From: Deltaproteobacteria bacterium
GTDB lineage: Bacteria > Bdellovibrionota > JACOXK01 > 2-02-FULL-40-11
DNA length: 7,225 bases
NCBI GenBank assembly: GCA_016193165.1
Contig: JACPST010000163.1
Span: 1 to 7,225, forward strand
Reading direction: 5' to 3'
Shown here piece after piece: positions 1 to 6,363 of the stretch (position 1 is its first letter; each line of letters opens with the position of its first letter). A program made the position numbers and the translations under genes. The notes below the pieces were generated by a model. It was not told the origin of the DNA. It was given only the letters and a program-made list of their open reading frames with translations, and made no database searches.

Positions 1-612
1 AATAATAGCTCCCTTTATAATATCTATGATTTATTTTCACAACGAAATAACTATCGCTCTCTTTTGCCTGAATACTTTTTATTTTCTCACGTCCTCACCC
101 CAGAAGAATTGAGCGCCAGAAAAATAAAAACAAATCCTCATGAAGACATTTTATTTGGACGCTTTCACATGGCCGACATCACCGTTGAATACAGCGACTT
201 TAATGAAGGTAAACGAAACATGGTCCAGGTGATGCTCAATACTCCTGAAGGAAAAGTGAAAAAAGAAATGATGACGATCACCTGTGCATGGACGATAGAC
301 AGCCGCTTTATTCATGATGGGCGTTTCGTCCCCGTTTTAGATAAAAAAACAGAAGAAATTATTGGACACAATGGGAAATTTGGCCATAAAGATGTGCTTG
401 TCATGGATGGTTATTTATATTTAGAACCCTATATCACTAAAGATAAAAATGGATTTGAACGCATTGATGAGTCACGCATTCTTGCTCTCTATCACACCTA
501 CATGCGCGTGGATCCTTACTATAAAGATTTAACTGGGATTACCAATTTATTCCGTGAGGCAGAAGGCAGAAAATTCATGGAAAAAATGGTTTCCCTGATT
601 CGAGCCCGCTAA
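1..612 (+). CDS. SRPBCC/START-like family protein, 5'-truncated by window edge
   Basis: The frame is open from base 1 to the TAA at 610-612, so the true start lies outside the window; the TTG at 64 is only the first start-like codon inside it. The visible 203 residues align along their length with the C-terminal part of the next gene. Shared blocks are LTPEEL against ITPQEL, GYLYLEPY against GLFMVEPY, ALYHTYMRVDP against ILYHVYIKVDP, and LFREAEGR against LFRESEAR. The pattern of a short helix, a long curved beta sheet rich in alternating hydrophobic residues, and a long C-terminal helix resembles SRPBCC/START-like lipid- or ligand-binding domains. That assignment is inference; no catalytic motif is visible. 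The two genes are 5 bp apart and probably co-transcribed. The missing N-terminus may carry a signal peptide as its paralogue does. The ligand is unknown. Confidence 0.8.
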   Translation, partial: NNSSLYNIYDLFSQRNNYRSLLPEYFLFSHVLTPEELSARKIKTNPHEDILFGRFHMADITVEYSDFNEGKRNMVQVMLNTPEGKVKKEMMTITCAWTIDSRFIHDGRFVPVLDKKTEEIIGHNGKFGHKDVLVMDGYLYLEPYITKDKNGFERIDESRILALYHTYMRVDPYYKDLTGITNLFREAEGRKFMEKMVSLIRAR

Positions 613-617
613 AAAAC

Positions 618-1562
618 GTGAAATCCCTATATAAGAGGCCGCCATTCAAATTTGCTTTGCATTGCATAATCGCTATCTTATCGACTTGGGCCAAACATGG
701 TTTTGCCGCCACGGATAATCTCACCTATCGCAAAAATGCGCTCTTCATGCACCAAACGATATTTATTGAAGAGATCGTCCGCACAAATCACCTTCAAACT
801 TCTCAAAATATGTTTAGCAGAAAAGACCTTGAAGATGGAGCCTTAGCCATTGATATTTTTAAAAATCCCTTCTATGCCCCTCAAGAAATCTATCGGCTAG
901 CTCTAGAAGCCGTCGAAGAAAAAACCAGGGAAGAAAACCGCTTTCTTTCAGATAAAGAAAAACAAGCCATCATCCGAAATTTTCTAGAAGAAAAAGCAAA
1001 CACGGTGGATAGCCAAGTCATCGAAGGCGTTGCCGTAGGCATCGCTCCAACACCTGTTTCAAAAGTGATGGATCTTTTTTTACACCTCGAAAATTTTCAA
1101 AACTATGTCCCCAATATTTTTTTAAATAGCGTTCATATTACTCCTCAGGAACTGAAAGAAAGAGGCATCATTCCCCTGCCTCACGTGGAATACCAATTTT
1201 CTAAAATTAAAATCGCTTCCGTGGAATTCACGCACACCTTACGATACGAAATCACTTCTTATCAAAAAAATGGAGTCGAAGGAAAACTCGTAGCATGGGA
1301 AATGGCAGCGCCCAAATTTGACCGGGATCCCGTTTATCCCCGGCAAGGGGTTCTCATGAATAACGGACTTTTTATGGTGGAACCTTATGTTCAAGAAGAT
1401 GGAACAATAGACCCCACCCGCTCCCTTATTCTCTATCATGTTTATATTAAAGTAGATCCCTTAAACTTTGTCATGGATATTCTTTCCATCTTATTTCGAG
1501 AAAGCGAAGCCCGATCAGCCATCCATGCTCTTGCAAACGCCCTGAGAAAAGAAACCCGGTAA
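618..1562 (+). CDS. Secreted SRPBCC/START-like protein, paralogue of the preceding gene
   Basis: This 314-residue protein starts at a GTG 5 bp after the upstream stop. No Shine-Dalgarno sequence is visible, so translational coupling is likely. The GTG is favoured because it supplies a signal peptide: basic residues K2, K6, R7 and K11, a hydrophobic stretch at about 12-24, and a small-residue cleavage region near GFAA (28-31). The next ATG, at residue 44, would remove it. Residues 32-130 are mostly helical and charged and have no recognised domain. Residues about 134-310 match the upstream gene product and look like an SRPBCC/START-like fold: helix around VSKVMDLFLHLENFQNYVP, beta-rich middle, C-terminal helix after LFRESEAR. 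The protein is probably periplasmic or exported and may bind a lipid or other hydrophobic ligand; that role is inference. The family call is moderate; the paralogy is clear by eye. Confidence 0.85.
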   Translation: MKSLYKRPPFKFALHCIIAILSTWAKHGFAATDNLTYRKNALFMHQTIFIEEIVRTNHLQTSQNMFSRKDLEDGALAIDIFKNPFYAPQEIYRLALEAVEEKTREENRFLSDKEKQAIIRNFLEEKANTVDSQVIEGVAVGIAPTPVSKVMDLFLHLENFQNYVPNIFLNSVHITPQELKERGIIPLPHVEYQFSKIKIASVEFTHTLRYEITSYQKNGVEGKLVAWEMAAPKFDRDPVYPRQGVLMNNGLFMVEPYVQEDGTIDPTRSLILYHVYIKVDPLNFVMDILSILFRESEARSAIHALANALRKETR

Positions 1563-1598
1563 ATAATAGAAAATCTCTCTTCTTATGCTGTAGAAAAA

Positions 1599-1625
1599 GG
1601 CGCTGTTCTTCAGCCGATCTTTTTG
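1599..1625 (+). terminator. Weak candidate rho-independent terminator after the SRPBCC pair
   Basis: A small stem, GCTG (1602-1605) with CAGC (1611-1614) around a TTCTT loop, is followed by a run of five T (1620-1624) a few bases later. It is preceded by an A run at 1594-1598 that could pair with the T run. The stem is short and imperfect, so it is only a candidate. Its position between the SRPBCC pair and the next promoter is sensible. Confidence 0.3.
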
Positions 1626-1636
1626 TAGAATAAGAA

Positions 1637-1665
1637 GTGACACAGAAAACAAAATCTTTTATGAT
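1637..1665 (+). promoter_or_regulatory. Sigma70-type promoter of the prodomain gene
   Basis: GTGACA (1637-1642; 5 of 6 matches to TTGACA) is separated by exactly 17 nt from TATGAT (1660-1665; 5 of 6 matches to TATAAT). Transcription would begin about 1672, only 2-4 nt before the ATG at 1675. No Shine-Dalgarno sequence exists there, so the mRNA would be leaderless or nearly so. Confidence 0.65.
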
Positions 1666-1674
1666 GTTTTTATT

Positions 1675-2049
1675 ATGAAACAAACCCTTTTTTTAACTTT
1701 TCTTCTTGTGTTTTTAAGTGTGTCATTCAGCGTGTCATTAAAGGGGATGGCATGGGGATCCAAAGAAAAAAGTGAACAACAAACGCCCCCAGACACAAGT
1801 GTCCAAGAAAAAAATTATGCCGCTGGAGAAGTGCTCGTCAAATTTAAACCCAAAACTCCTAAGCGGTATATTCTAGCCCTAAAGCAAGAGTTAAAAGTCA
1901 AAGAAGAAACGTACACAGAAAGCATTGATCTTTATCACTGGAAAGGCGATTTCGATACTGATAGCGCCATCAAAAAACTCCAAAAATCCCCTCATCTCCT
2001 CTATGCCGAACCCAACTACCGCGTCAAAATTGACCCTCCCCTGCCTTAA
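1675..2049 (+). CDS. Secreted stand-alone subtilase-type prodomain protein
   Basis: The 124-residue protein has a typical signal peptide: K2, then a hydrophobic core at about 5-21, then a likely cut near AWG (26-28). After a polar linker (29-47) comes one domain, residues 48-119. It has the hallmarks of the propeptides that precede S8 (subtilisin-like) proteases, such as the fervidolysin-type prodomain: an opening GEVLVKFKP (51-59), a middle beta strand SIDLYHWKG (83-91), a helix SAIKKLQKSP (97-106), and the closing YAEPNYRV (110-117). In subtilases the catalytic domain follows directly. Here the ORF stops five residues after the domain, and I see no Asp/His/Ser catalytic motifs in the 140 bp downstream. 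It may be a stand-alone protease inhibitor or chaperone acting in trans, or a remnant of a larger protease gene. Extracytoplasmic location is likely. The fold call is good; the role is inference. Confidence 0.82.
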   Translation: MKQTLFLTFLLVFLSVSFSVSLKGMAWGSKEKSEQQTPPDTSVQEKNYAAGEVLVKFKPKTPKRYILALKQELKVKEETYTESIDLYHWKGDFDTDSAIKKLQKSPHLLYAEPNYRVKIDPPLP

Positions 2050-2190
2050 AGCCCGGCTCGACTGACGTTTTTTGTCACGTGTTTAAAAGATACCCAGAAG
2101 ATGCTTTGAAGATATATTTCTAACCTATTGAATTCACCTAAACTTCTAGGCTAGCCCTGTTGGCACAAAATTTGTATCTGAGCCAGAGTG

Positions 2191-2478
2191 ATGAAACGTG
2201 TGTGGTTGACAGTCGCGATTATCTTGTCTATCTTTTTGATGACGGTGGCTTCCGTTCGCCAAACCATCGCTCAACATGAAGTCCAGGCAAAATTCTATAT
2301 TGAACAGGGACTCTATGACGAAGCGCTCCAAGAATACAATCGCTCGTTTACAAATTTTCGCCTATTAAAATCCACCATTCATTTGTTTGGAGAATTTAAT
2401 GCTTTTTTGACAACACTTGGGATTTTATTTTTGGCCAGCGGCCTTTTGATCCGAAGAAGAAAGAGACTCTTCTTTTAA
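2191..2478 (+). CDS. Small two-helix membrane protein with TPR-like loop
   Basis: The 95-residue product is not assigned to a named family. It has two hydrophobic helices, about residues 4-21 and 71-87. The first follows the basic MKR and the second ends in RRRKR (88-92), so both ends should be cytoplasmic, with a loop of about 50 residues outside. Within the loop, AKFYIEQGLYDEALQEYNRS (33-52) looks like one helix-turn-helix unit of a TPR. The ATG at 2191 is preferred over the overlapping GTG at 2188, because the alternative adds only one Met. No strong Shine-Dalgarno sequence is seen. The last 54 bp overlap the 3' end of hldD on the other strand. The helix pattern supports a real gene, but the function is unknown. 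Confidence 0.62.
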   Translation: MKRVWLTVAIILSIFLMTVASVRQTIAQHEVQAKFYIEQGLYDEALQEYNRSFTNFRLLKSTIHLFGEFNAFLTTLGILFLASGLLIRRRKRLFF

Positions 2479-3432
2479 TAATAACTCCTGGACATACTTT
2501 GAAACGCCACCTTCAAGAGAAGTAAAAGAGTTCGTGCAACCTTCGGCACGAAGTCGTTCTATTTTAGCTTCCGTAAAATATTGATAGCGGTCTCGAATAG
2601 CGACAGGGGTATCAATAAATTCAATATTCTCGGGTTTTTTAAGCGCTGAAAACACAGGCCGCACCAAATCTAAAAATGTGCGCGCTTGCCCTGTTCCTAA
2701 ATTATAAATACCGCGACGGATAGGTTTTTCTAACGCATAAAATAAAACGTTCACAATATCTTCAACAAAAATAAAATCCCTCTTTTGATGGCCATGAGCA
2801 ATATCCAAACGGTGGCTTTTAAAAAGACGCGTCTTTCCTGTTTTTTGAATTTGATCAAAGGCATGGAGCACAACAGAGGCCATTTTTCCTTTGTGCCTTT
2901 CTCCAAATCCATACACATTAAAAAATTTAAAAGCAGACCAACTGGGAGGGGTTACTCCTTCTTTTTCTTGGCCCAAAGCCCAGAGATCAAAGAGACGTTT
3001 AGACTCGCCATATGGATTGAGCGGCTTAAGATTTACGATCCGGGATTCAGCATCGTCATAGCCTAAATTCCCATCCCCATAGGTAGCGGCACTACTCGCA
3101 TAAACCAAAGGAATTTTATTTTGGGAAGCATATTCCCAGATGGACTGAGAATATTCCAAGTTCATGCGGGTTAAATACTGCTCATCCATCTCTGTGGTAT
3201 CTGTGCATGCTCCCAAATGAACAATGCCATTGAGCTCAGGACGATGTTTTTTGAGCCAATCAAAAAGCGTACTTCGATCAACAATTTTTCCAAATTGAAT
3301 GTTCCGATGTTCTGCTCTGGAAGAAAAATAAGAAGGTTCATCTACGGAAATGATAGAATAAGATTTTTTTTGGCAGGCTTCAACAAACCGCGCTCCTATA
3401 AATCCTGCCGCACCTGTTACAAGTAACTTCAT
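2425..3432 (-). CDS. hldD: ADP-L-glycero-D-manno-heptose 6-epimerase
   Basis: HldD (also RfaD, GmhD) converts ADP-D-glycero-beta-D-manno-heptose to the L-glycero form, the last step in making the heptose donor for the LPS inner core, in the cytoplasm. The 335-residue protein is an extended short-chain dehydrogenase. It has the NADP-binding Rossmann motif GAAGFIG (7-13), HLGACTDTTE (72-81), the substrate serine region YASSAATYG (111-119), catalytic Tyr141 and Lys145 in YGESK, FNVYG (171-175), and HKGKMASV (180-187), whose Lys corresponds to the second catalytic residue of the E. coli enzyme. NLGTGQA and RYQYFTEA follow. Compared with the roughly 310-residue E. coli protein it has a few extra residues at 207-216 and a polar tail of about 15 residues after YVQELLLK. 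That tail is encoded in the overlap with the convergent membrane gene. It stands alone, divergent from the Tad-like operon. Confidence 0.95.
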   Translation of the reverse strand: MKLLVTGAAGFIGARFVEACQKKSYSIISVDEPSYFSSRAEHRNIQFGKIVDRSTLFDWLKKHRPELNGIVHLGACTDTTEMDEQYLTRMNLEYSQSIWEYASQNKIPLVYASSAATYGDGNLGYDDAESRIVNLKPLNPYGESKRLFDLWALGQEKEGVTPPSWSAFKFFNVYGFGERHKGKMASVVLHAFDQIQKTGKTRLFKSHRLDIAHGHQKRDFIFVEDIVNVLFYALEKPIRRGIYNLGTGQARTFLDLVRPVFSALKKPENIEFIDTPVAIRDRYQYFTEAKIERLRAEGCTNSFTSLEGGVSKYVQELLLKEESLSSSDQKAAGQK

Positions 3433-3441
3433 GAAATACGC

Positions 3442-3470
3442 ATCCTAATGAGGAGGCCTAAAAAAAGCAA
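3442..3470 (-). promoter_or_regulatory. Candidate hldD promoter
   Basis: Reading the minus strand, TTGCTT (3470-3465) and TAGGAT (3447-3442) are 17 nt apart, and the second ends 9 nt before the hldD ATG. The boxes are only modest matches (3 of 6 and 4 of 6). The AGGA inside the -10 candidate could instead act as a Shine-Dalgarno sequence about 10 nt from the start. The two readings exclude each other. Confidence 0.33.
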
Positions 3471-3513
3471 GTTTAGAAATTTTGGCATAGAATTTGCTTC
3501 TCTGTCCTAGGCC

Positions 3514-4125
3514 ATGTTTATTTTGAAACTAACTCTGATTCTTTTAAGTGGAGTGACGAGCTTTTATGTAAGCTTAAATCTCTATACCCTTTTTATCACA
3601 CACCAAAAGTGGGTCTTAGATTACTTTACTCAAAAAAAGAATGAAAAGGTCGTCATTAAAAACTTCCCTTCCTTGTGCCTTCAACTATCCGCCCTCCTCC
3701 AATCCGGCCATGCCCTCCCTCAAGCCTTAAAACACCTGGCTCAGTCGCCCAACGGACGAACTTTCTATCATTTTCTGACCTCACCGACGAAAAAACTAGA
3801 CTCCGATATCCTAGAATTTTTAAAACACTCCCTTCTCCTTTCTTCTAAAAATGGTATTGCTTTGTCCGCTTTACTCAAAAGGCTTTCCGAACTCGCGCGC
3901 CTTGAGCAAGAATTTGAAGAAAAAACAAAAGTACTTTCTTATCCCACAAAAGCCCAGGCCACGATTGCCATCCTTTTACCCTGGCTTGTGCTCAGCTTAT
4001 TTAGCCTGATCTCTCCAGAGATGATGTCTTTTGCTTTTAGTTCATGGATCGGGGGGGTCGGATTTTCGACCGCCCTGCTTTTAGAACTCTTAGCACTGCT
4101 TTGGATCAAAAGGATTCTCCAATGA
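3514..4125 (+). CDS. tadB: Short TadB-like type II secretion F-domain protein
   Basis: The 203-residue inner-membrane protein has an N-terminal hydrophobic segment (about 3-27). A cytoplasmic T2SSF/GspF-type helical domain follows (about 52-145), with a typical opening LCLQLSALLQSGHALPQALKHLA and a closing helix containing SALLKRLSELARLEQEFEEKTK. Two hydrophobic segments end the protein (about 150-167 and 180-198). TadB proteins sit in the inner-membrane platform of Tad (Flp) pili and pair with TadC and the ATPase TadA. It is clearly shorter than the usual TadB of roughly 300 residues, mostly at the N-terminus. The next gene, a TadC-like protein, overlaps it by ATGA. No tadA/cpaF lies upstream; hldD diverges there instead. 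The family is confident; the exact TadB name rests on the paired arrangement. Confidence 0.85.
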   Translation: MFILKLTLILLSGVTSFYVSLNLYTLFITHQKWVLDYFTQKKNEKVVIKNFPSLCLQLSALLQSGHALPQALKHLAQSPNGRTFYHFLTSPTKKLDSDILEFLKHSLLLSSKNGIALSALLKRLSELARLEQEFEEKTKVLSYPTKAQATIAILLPWLVLSLFSLISPEMMSFAFSSWIGGVGFSTALLLELLALLWIKRILQ

Positions 4126-4586
4126 AACCTCACCAAAAAATAGGGATTGAATTTTCTTTATGGCTTGAGCTCTTGGCCCTGTGTTTAGAGGCGGGATTGG
4201 ATTTCACAAGCTCTCTTTCCGAACTTACAAAATCTGCCCCAAATTCTCTTGTTTCCCAAAGATTTAAAAAACTTCTCTCTCATGTCCAATTGGGAAAAAC
4301 AAAACAAGAAGCCCTCCAAGAATTTCAAAAAGAATGGCAACATCCGACTATCGACACCTTTTGCCAAACAATTCTTTATGGTTGGCAACATGGAATTTCG
4401 ATGAGCGCTCTTTTAAAAGAAGAAGCCTCTCACATTCGAATGGAAGCCCTCTTTCAAATGGAAAAAGAAATTCACAAAAAACAATTAAAGCTTCTTTTAC
4501 CTCTTTTTTTACTGATTTTACCTGCGGTCATGATGGTCATGCTTACGCCCTTGTTACTTCAACTTCTAACGTCCTCATTTCAGTAA
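4122..4586 (+). CDS. tadC: Short TadC-like type II secretion F-domain protein
   Basis: The start at 4122 is chosen because its ATG overlaps the upstream TGA as ATGA, the classic translationally coupled arrangement. The frame is open further up, to an ATG at 4044, but that would overlap tadB by over 80 bp. The 154-residue product opens directly with the F-domain helix LWLELLALCLEAGLDFTSSLSEL (13-35). It continues with HPTIDTFCQTILYGWQHGISMSALLKEEA (74-102) and an amphipathic charged helix (104-123), and ends in a strongly hydrophobic segment (124-148) containing LPLFLLILPAVMM. This order is typical of the C-terminal half of TadC, which partners TadB in the Tad pilus platform. The N-terminal membrane segments of ordinary TadC (about 300 residues) are absent, so this is a reduced version. 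Function in the same complex as the previous gene is inference from pairing. Confidence 0.85.
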   Translation: MKPHQKIGIEFSLWLELLALCLEAGLDFTSSLSELTKSAPNSLVSQRFKKLLSHVQLGKTKQEALQEFQKEWQHPTIDTFCQTILYGWQHGISMSALLKEEASHIRMEALFQMEKEIHKKQLKLLLPLFLLILPAVMMVMLTPLLLQLLTSSFQ

Positions 4587-4591
4587 AGGAG
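4585..4591 (+). promoter_or_regulatory. Strong ribosome binding site fixing the TPR-protein start
   Basis: AAAGGAG lies 6 nt before the ATG at 4598 and overlaps the tadC stop codon. It is the best Shine-Dalgarno sequence in the window. It decides the start against the longer open frame that reaches back into tadC (ATG at 4334). Confidence 0.8.
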
Positions 4592-4597
4592 AACCGT

Positions 4598-5152
4598 ATG
4601 CCAATCGAAGAAACAACATTTTCAGAAGAACACCTCACCTCCCCCTCATGGAAAGAATGGGCCCAAGAAAATAAAATTTTTCTTGCGACTATTGGGGGAC
4701 TCATGACCCTCTCGCTTGTCCTGCTCTTTCAAAATACTCCCCCAAAATATAAAGATATTCCAAAACCTCAACTCCAGCCTGTCGTACAGCTCAAAAAACC
4801 ACCCAAAGTGATCCACAAAATTCTTCCCCCTCGAGGCCCTCTAGAAATAGCGCAACATCTCTATCAAGAATCAAAAACAGAAGAAGCCATTCGTCTTTTG
4901 CTCCACACGGCACAAACGCATCCTGAAGAACCTATGCGTGAAGAAGCCTCCCGTCTGGCCAAAGAGTATCATGCCATTCAAGCCCAAAAGACCCAGATCC
5001 AAAAATTCTATCTTCAAGGCTATGTTCTGTTCCACACATATCCTAAGGAAGCATGTCAGCAATGGGCTAAGGCTTTGATGATTCCTCTAAAAGAGGACGC
5101 GTACACCCAAAAAGCACAAAAACGATGGAGCAGCGACTGTAAAAATTATTGA
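4598..5152 (+). CDS. Membrane-anchored TPR-like protein of the Tad-like operon
   Basis: The 184-residue protein has a short acidic N-terminus (1-25) and one transmembrane helix (about 27-45, FLATIGGLMTLSLVLLF). A proline- and lysine-rich linker (47-80) follows, then a helical region (82-160) with TPR-like units: LEIAQHLYQESKTEEAIRLLLHTAQTHP (82-109), and a second around KFYLQGYVLFHTYPKEACQQWAKAL (136-160). The likely topology is N-inside with the helical domain in the periplasm. Its position directly after tadC with a strong ribosome binding site makes it a probable operon member, comparable to the TPR lipoproteins or scaffold proteins (TadD-type) of Tad loci. It has no lipobox, however, and is anchored by a helix. 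The last 7 bp overlap the 3' end of the convergent kinase gene. Function by family is not established. Confidence 0.8.
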   Translation: MPIEETTFSEEHLTSPSWKEWAQENKIFLATIGGLMTLSLVLLFQNTPPKYKDIPKPQLQPVVQLKKPPKVIHKILPPRGPLEIAQHLYQESKTEEAIRLLLHTAQTHPEEPMREEASRLAKEYHAIQAQKTQIQKFYLQGYVLFHTYPKEACQQWAKALMIPLKEDAYTQKAQKRWSSDCKNY

Positions 5153-6351
5153 AAGCTGAGGCGATATTTAGAAATTTTGTTTTCTAAAACTTGAATGGCT
5201 ATCTTTTTGGATTGATTGAGTTCTGGATTTGAAACCAAAACAGTATATTTTCCAACAGGCAAAGGCTGATTGACCAAGGGCGTGGTTCCAACGTACTGTC
5301 CTTCGACAAACACATTTCCCCATGGTTTTACTGTGAGCGATACATAACCACGGGATATAAAATCAGGAACCTCCGCACCTAATACCAAAAGCAAAGTCCC
5401 TAAAGCCCAGAGTCTAAAATTGGAAATGGAGGATTTAGGAAAAGACTCTGGGTAGCTTAACGTAGCATGGGTTTCTTCGGCCTCTTCCCAAAGATTTAAG
5501 TTTTTTAAATAGCCTGAAAACTCCCGAGGAGTCACAAAATAATTTTTTTGTTTCATTTCTTGAATAAGCACTTGCTCATACGCTTCACACGTTTGAAGCC
5601 GATCTTGAGGATGAAAAGCTAAACCAGATCTTAAATAGGGATATAAATTTAAGTCATTCAAAAGGCTCAAATTCTTCCCTCTCAAAAACTCAGCAAGAAC
5701 CAAAGACAAAGAATAAAGATCACTACTGGCTGTCAAAGGTTCTTTACGACTTTGCTCAGGAGACATGTAGGAATGCTTTCCTTTTAAAAATTCTGTTCCT
5801 TCTGAAAATTCGGTCTGAAACTTGGCAATTCCGAAGTCTGTAATTTTTATTTCTCCAGATTTAGAAATTAAAATATTCGATGGACTCAAATCACGATGGT
5901 ATATTCCTTTATGATGCGCGTAGGAAAGACCTTTTAAAATTTCTAACCCCATCCACAAAACATAAGGCTCTGGCAATAGTGCTATTTTTTTCTGAAGCTC
6001 CAAAAGACTGCTTCCATCGACATACTCCATGGCTAAAAAATAACACCCTTTTGTTTTTCCAAAATCATACACTTGAACCAAATTTGAATGCGTCAAAAGA
6101 GACATAATTTTGGCTTCGTTTAAAAAAGACTCAATCCACTTGGGACTCTTTTCATAGGGACTCAAGATTTTCTTAATCACCACATCTTTAGAAAATCCTT
6201 CTTCAGATGTAAAAGTGGCCTTATAAACTTCCGCCATCCCCCCTTTGGCTAAAAAGTGGATATTGTGATATCGACGTCCAAAGTTGAGGCTTGACAAGCC
6301 GAGGCTTGATAAGCCCAGGCTTGCATTTGACAAAAAGTCTTTAAATCTCAT
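5146..6351 (-). CDS. Membrane-anchored Ser/Thr protein kinase with C-terminal PEGA domain
   Basis: This 401-residue Hanks-type kinase should phosphorylate Ser/Thr of cytoplasmic targets. Motifs in order are a glycine loop AKGGMAEVY (35-43), the ATP lysine K60 in VVIKK, E79, the catalytic loop HRDLSPSN (152-159), DFG (172-174), SPEQ in place of APE (197-200), D211, and R251. The catalytic-loop Lys is replaced by Ser, as in many myxobacterial-type kinases, which can be active. The lobe between D211 and R251 is compact. After a linker (265-311) comes a hydrophobic stretch (about 313-328), probably transmembrane. Then comes a PEGA domain (336-400) with GYVSLTVKPWGNVFVEGQYVG and TTPLVNQPLPVGKYTV, likely periplasmic, binding envelope ligands. 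The N-terminus contains a LGLSS repeat. It converges with the Tad-like operon and diverges from a small ORF only 12 bp away. The substrate is unknown. Confidence 0.93.
   Translation of the reverse strand: MRFKDFLSNASLGLSSLGLSSLNFGRRYHNIHFLAKGGMAEVYKATFTSEEGFSKDVVIKKILSPYEKSPKWIESFLNEAKIMSLLTHSNLVQVYDFGKTKGCYFLAMEYVDGSSLLELQKKIALLPEPYVLWMGLEILKGLSYAHHKGIYHRDLSPSNILISKSGEIKITDFGIAKFQTEFSEGTEFLKGKHSYMSPEQSRKEPLTASSDLYSLSLVLAEFLRGKNLSLLNDLNLYPYLRSGLAFHPQDRLQTCEAYEQVLIQEMKQKNYFVTPREFSGYLKNLNLWEEAEETHATLSYPESFPKSSISNFRLWALGTLLLVLGAEVPDFISRGYVSLTVKPWGNVFVEGQYVGTTPLVNQPLPVGKYTVLVSNPELNQSKKIAIQVLENKISKYRLSFQ
6286..6323. repeat. 15-bp hairpin-forming tandem repeat in the kinase N-terminus
   Basis: Two 15-bp units (6286-6300 and 6301-6315) differ at a single position (C at 6295, T at 6310), and a third partial copy follows (AGGCTTG, 6317-6323). 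Each full unit contains a GGCTT...AAGCC inverted repeat with a 3-nt loop. The unit length keeps the kinase frame and encodes the repeated LGLSS peptide (residues 12-21). The array ends 4 bp before the -35 box of the divergent small gene. Confidence 0.85.
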
Positions 6352-6356
6352 ACACT
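6327..6356 (+). promoter_or_regulatory. Candidate promoter of the 58-residue ORF
   Basis: A perfect TTGACA (6327-6332) is followed after 18 nt by TACACT (6351-6356; 4 of 6 matches to TATAAT). The predicted start of transcription falls at about 6363-6364, at the ATG itself. The -35 lies inside the divergent kinase coding region. Confidence 0.5.
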
Positions 6357-6363
6357 TAAAATC

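Noticed and set aside
2063..2077. TGAC...GTCA inverted repeat around a T run after the prodomain gene
   Set aside because: The stem is 4-5 bp and the T run is in the loop rather than after the stem, so it does not fit a terminator.
2050..2190. Possible leftover protease coding after the prodomain stop
   Set aside because: No subtilase catalytic motif (the Asp, His or Ser box) could be read in the three forward frames. The stretch is short and only contains minor palindromes such as CACGTG and GGCTAGCC.
2785..3426. Two + strand ORFs (2785-3066 and 3217-3426)
   Set aside because: Both are antisense shadows of hldD, with low-complexity basic translations and no ribosome binding site.
3451..3456. 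AGGAGG on the + strand, a perfect Shine-Dalgarno core upstream of tadB
   Set aside because: It lies 57 nt before the tadB ATG and serves no plausible start. A 20-codon ORF from ATG 3448 (which contains it) has no supporting evidence.
4044..4121. Longer TadC start at ATG 4044
   Set aside because: It would overlap tadB by over 80 bp and add a stretch unlike TadC. The ATGA overlap at 4122 is a far better start.
4334..4597. Upstream extension of the TPR protein into tadC
   Set aside because: The stretch is an out-of-frame reading of tadC. The AAAGGAG site 6 nt before ATG 4598 sets the start.
5880..6107. + strand ORF inside the kinase gene
   Set aside because: It is antisense to the conserved kinase core motifs and has no signals of its own.
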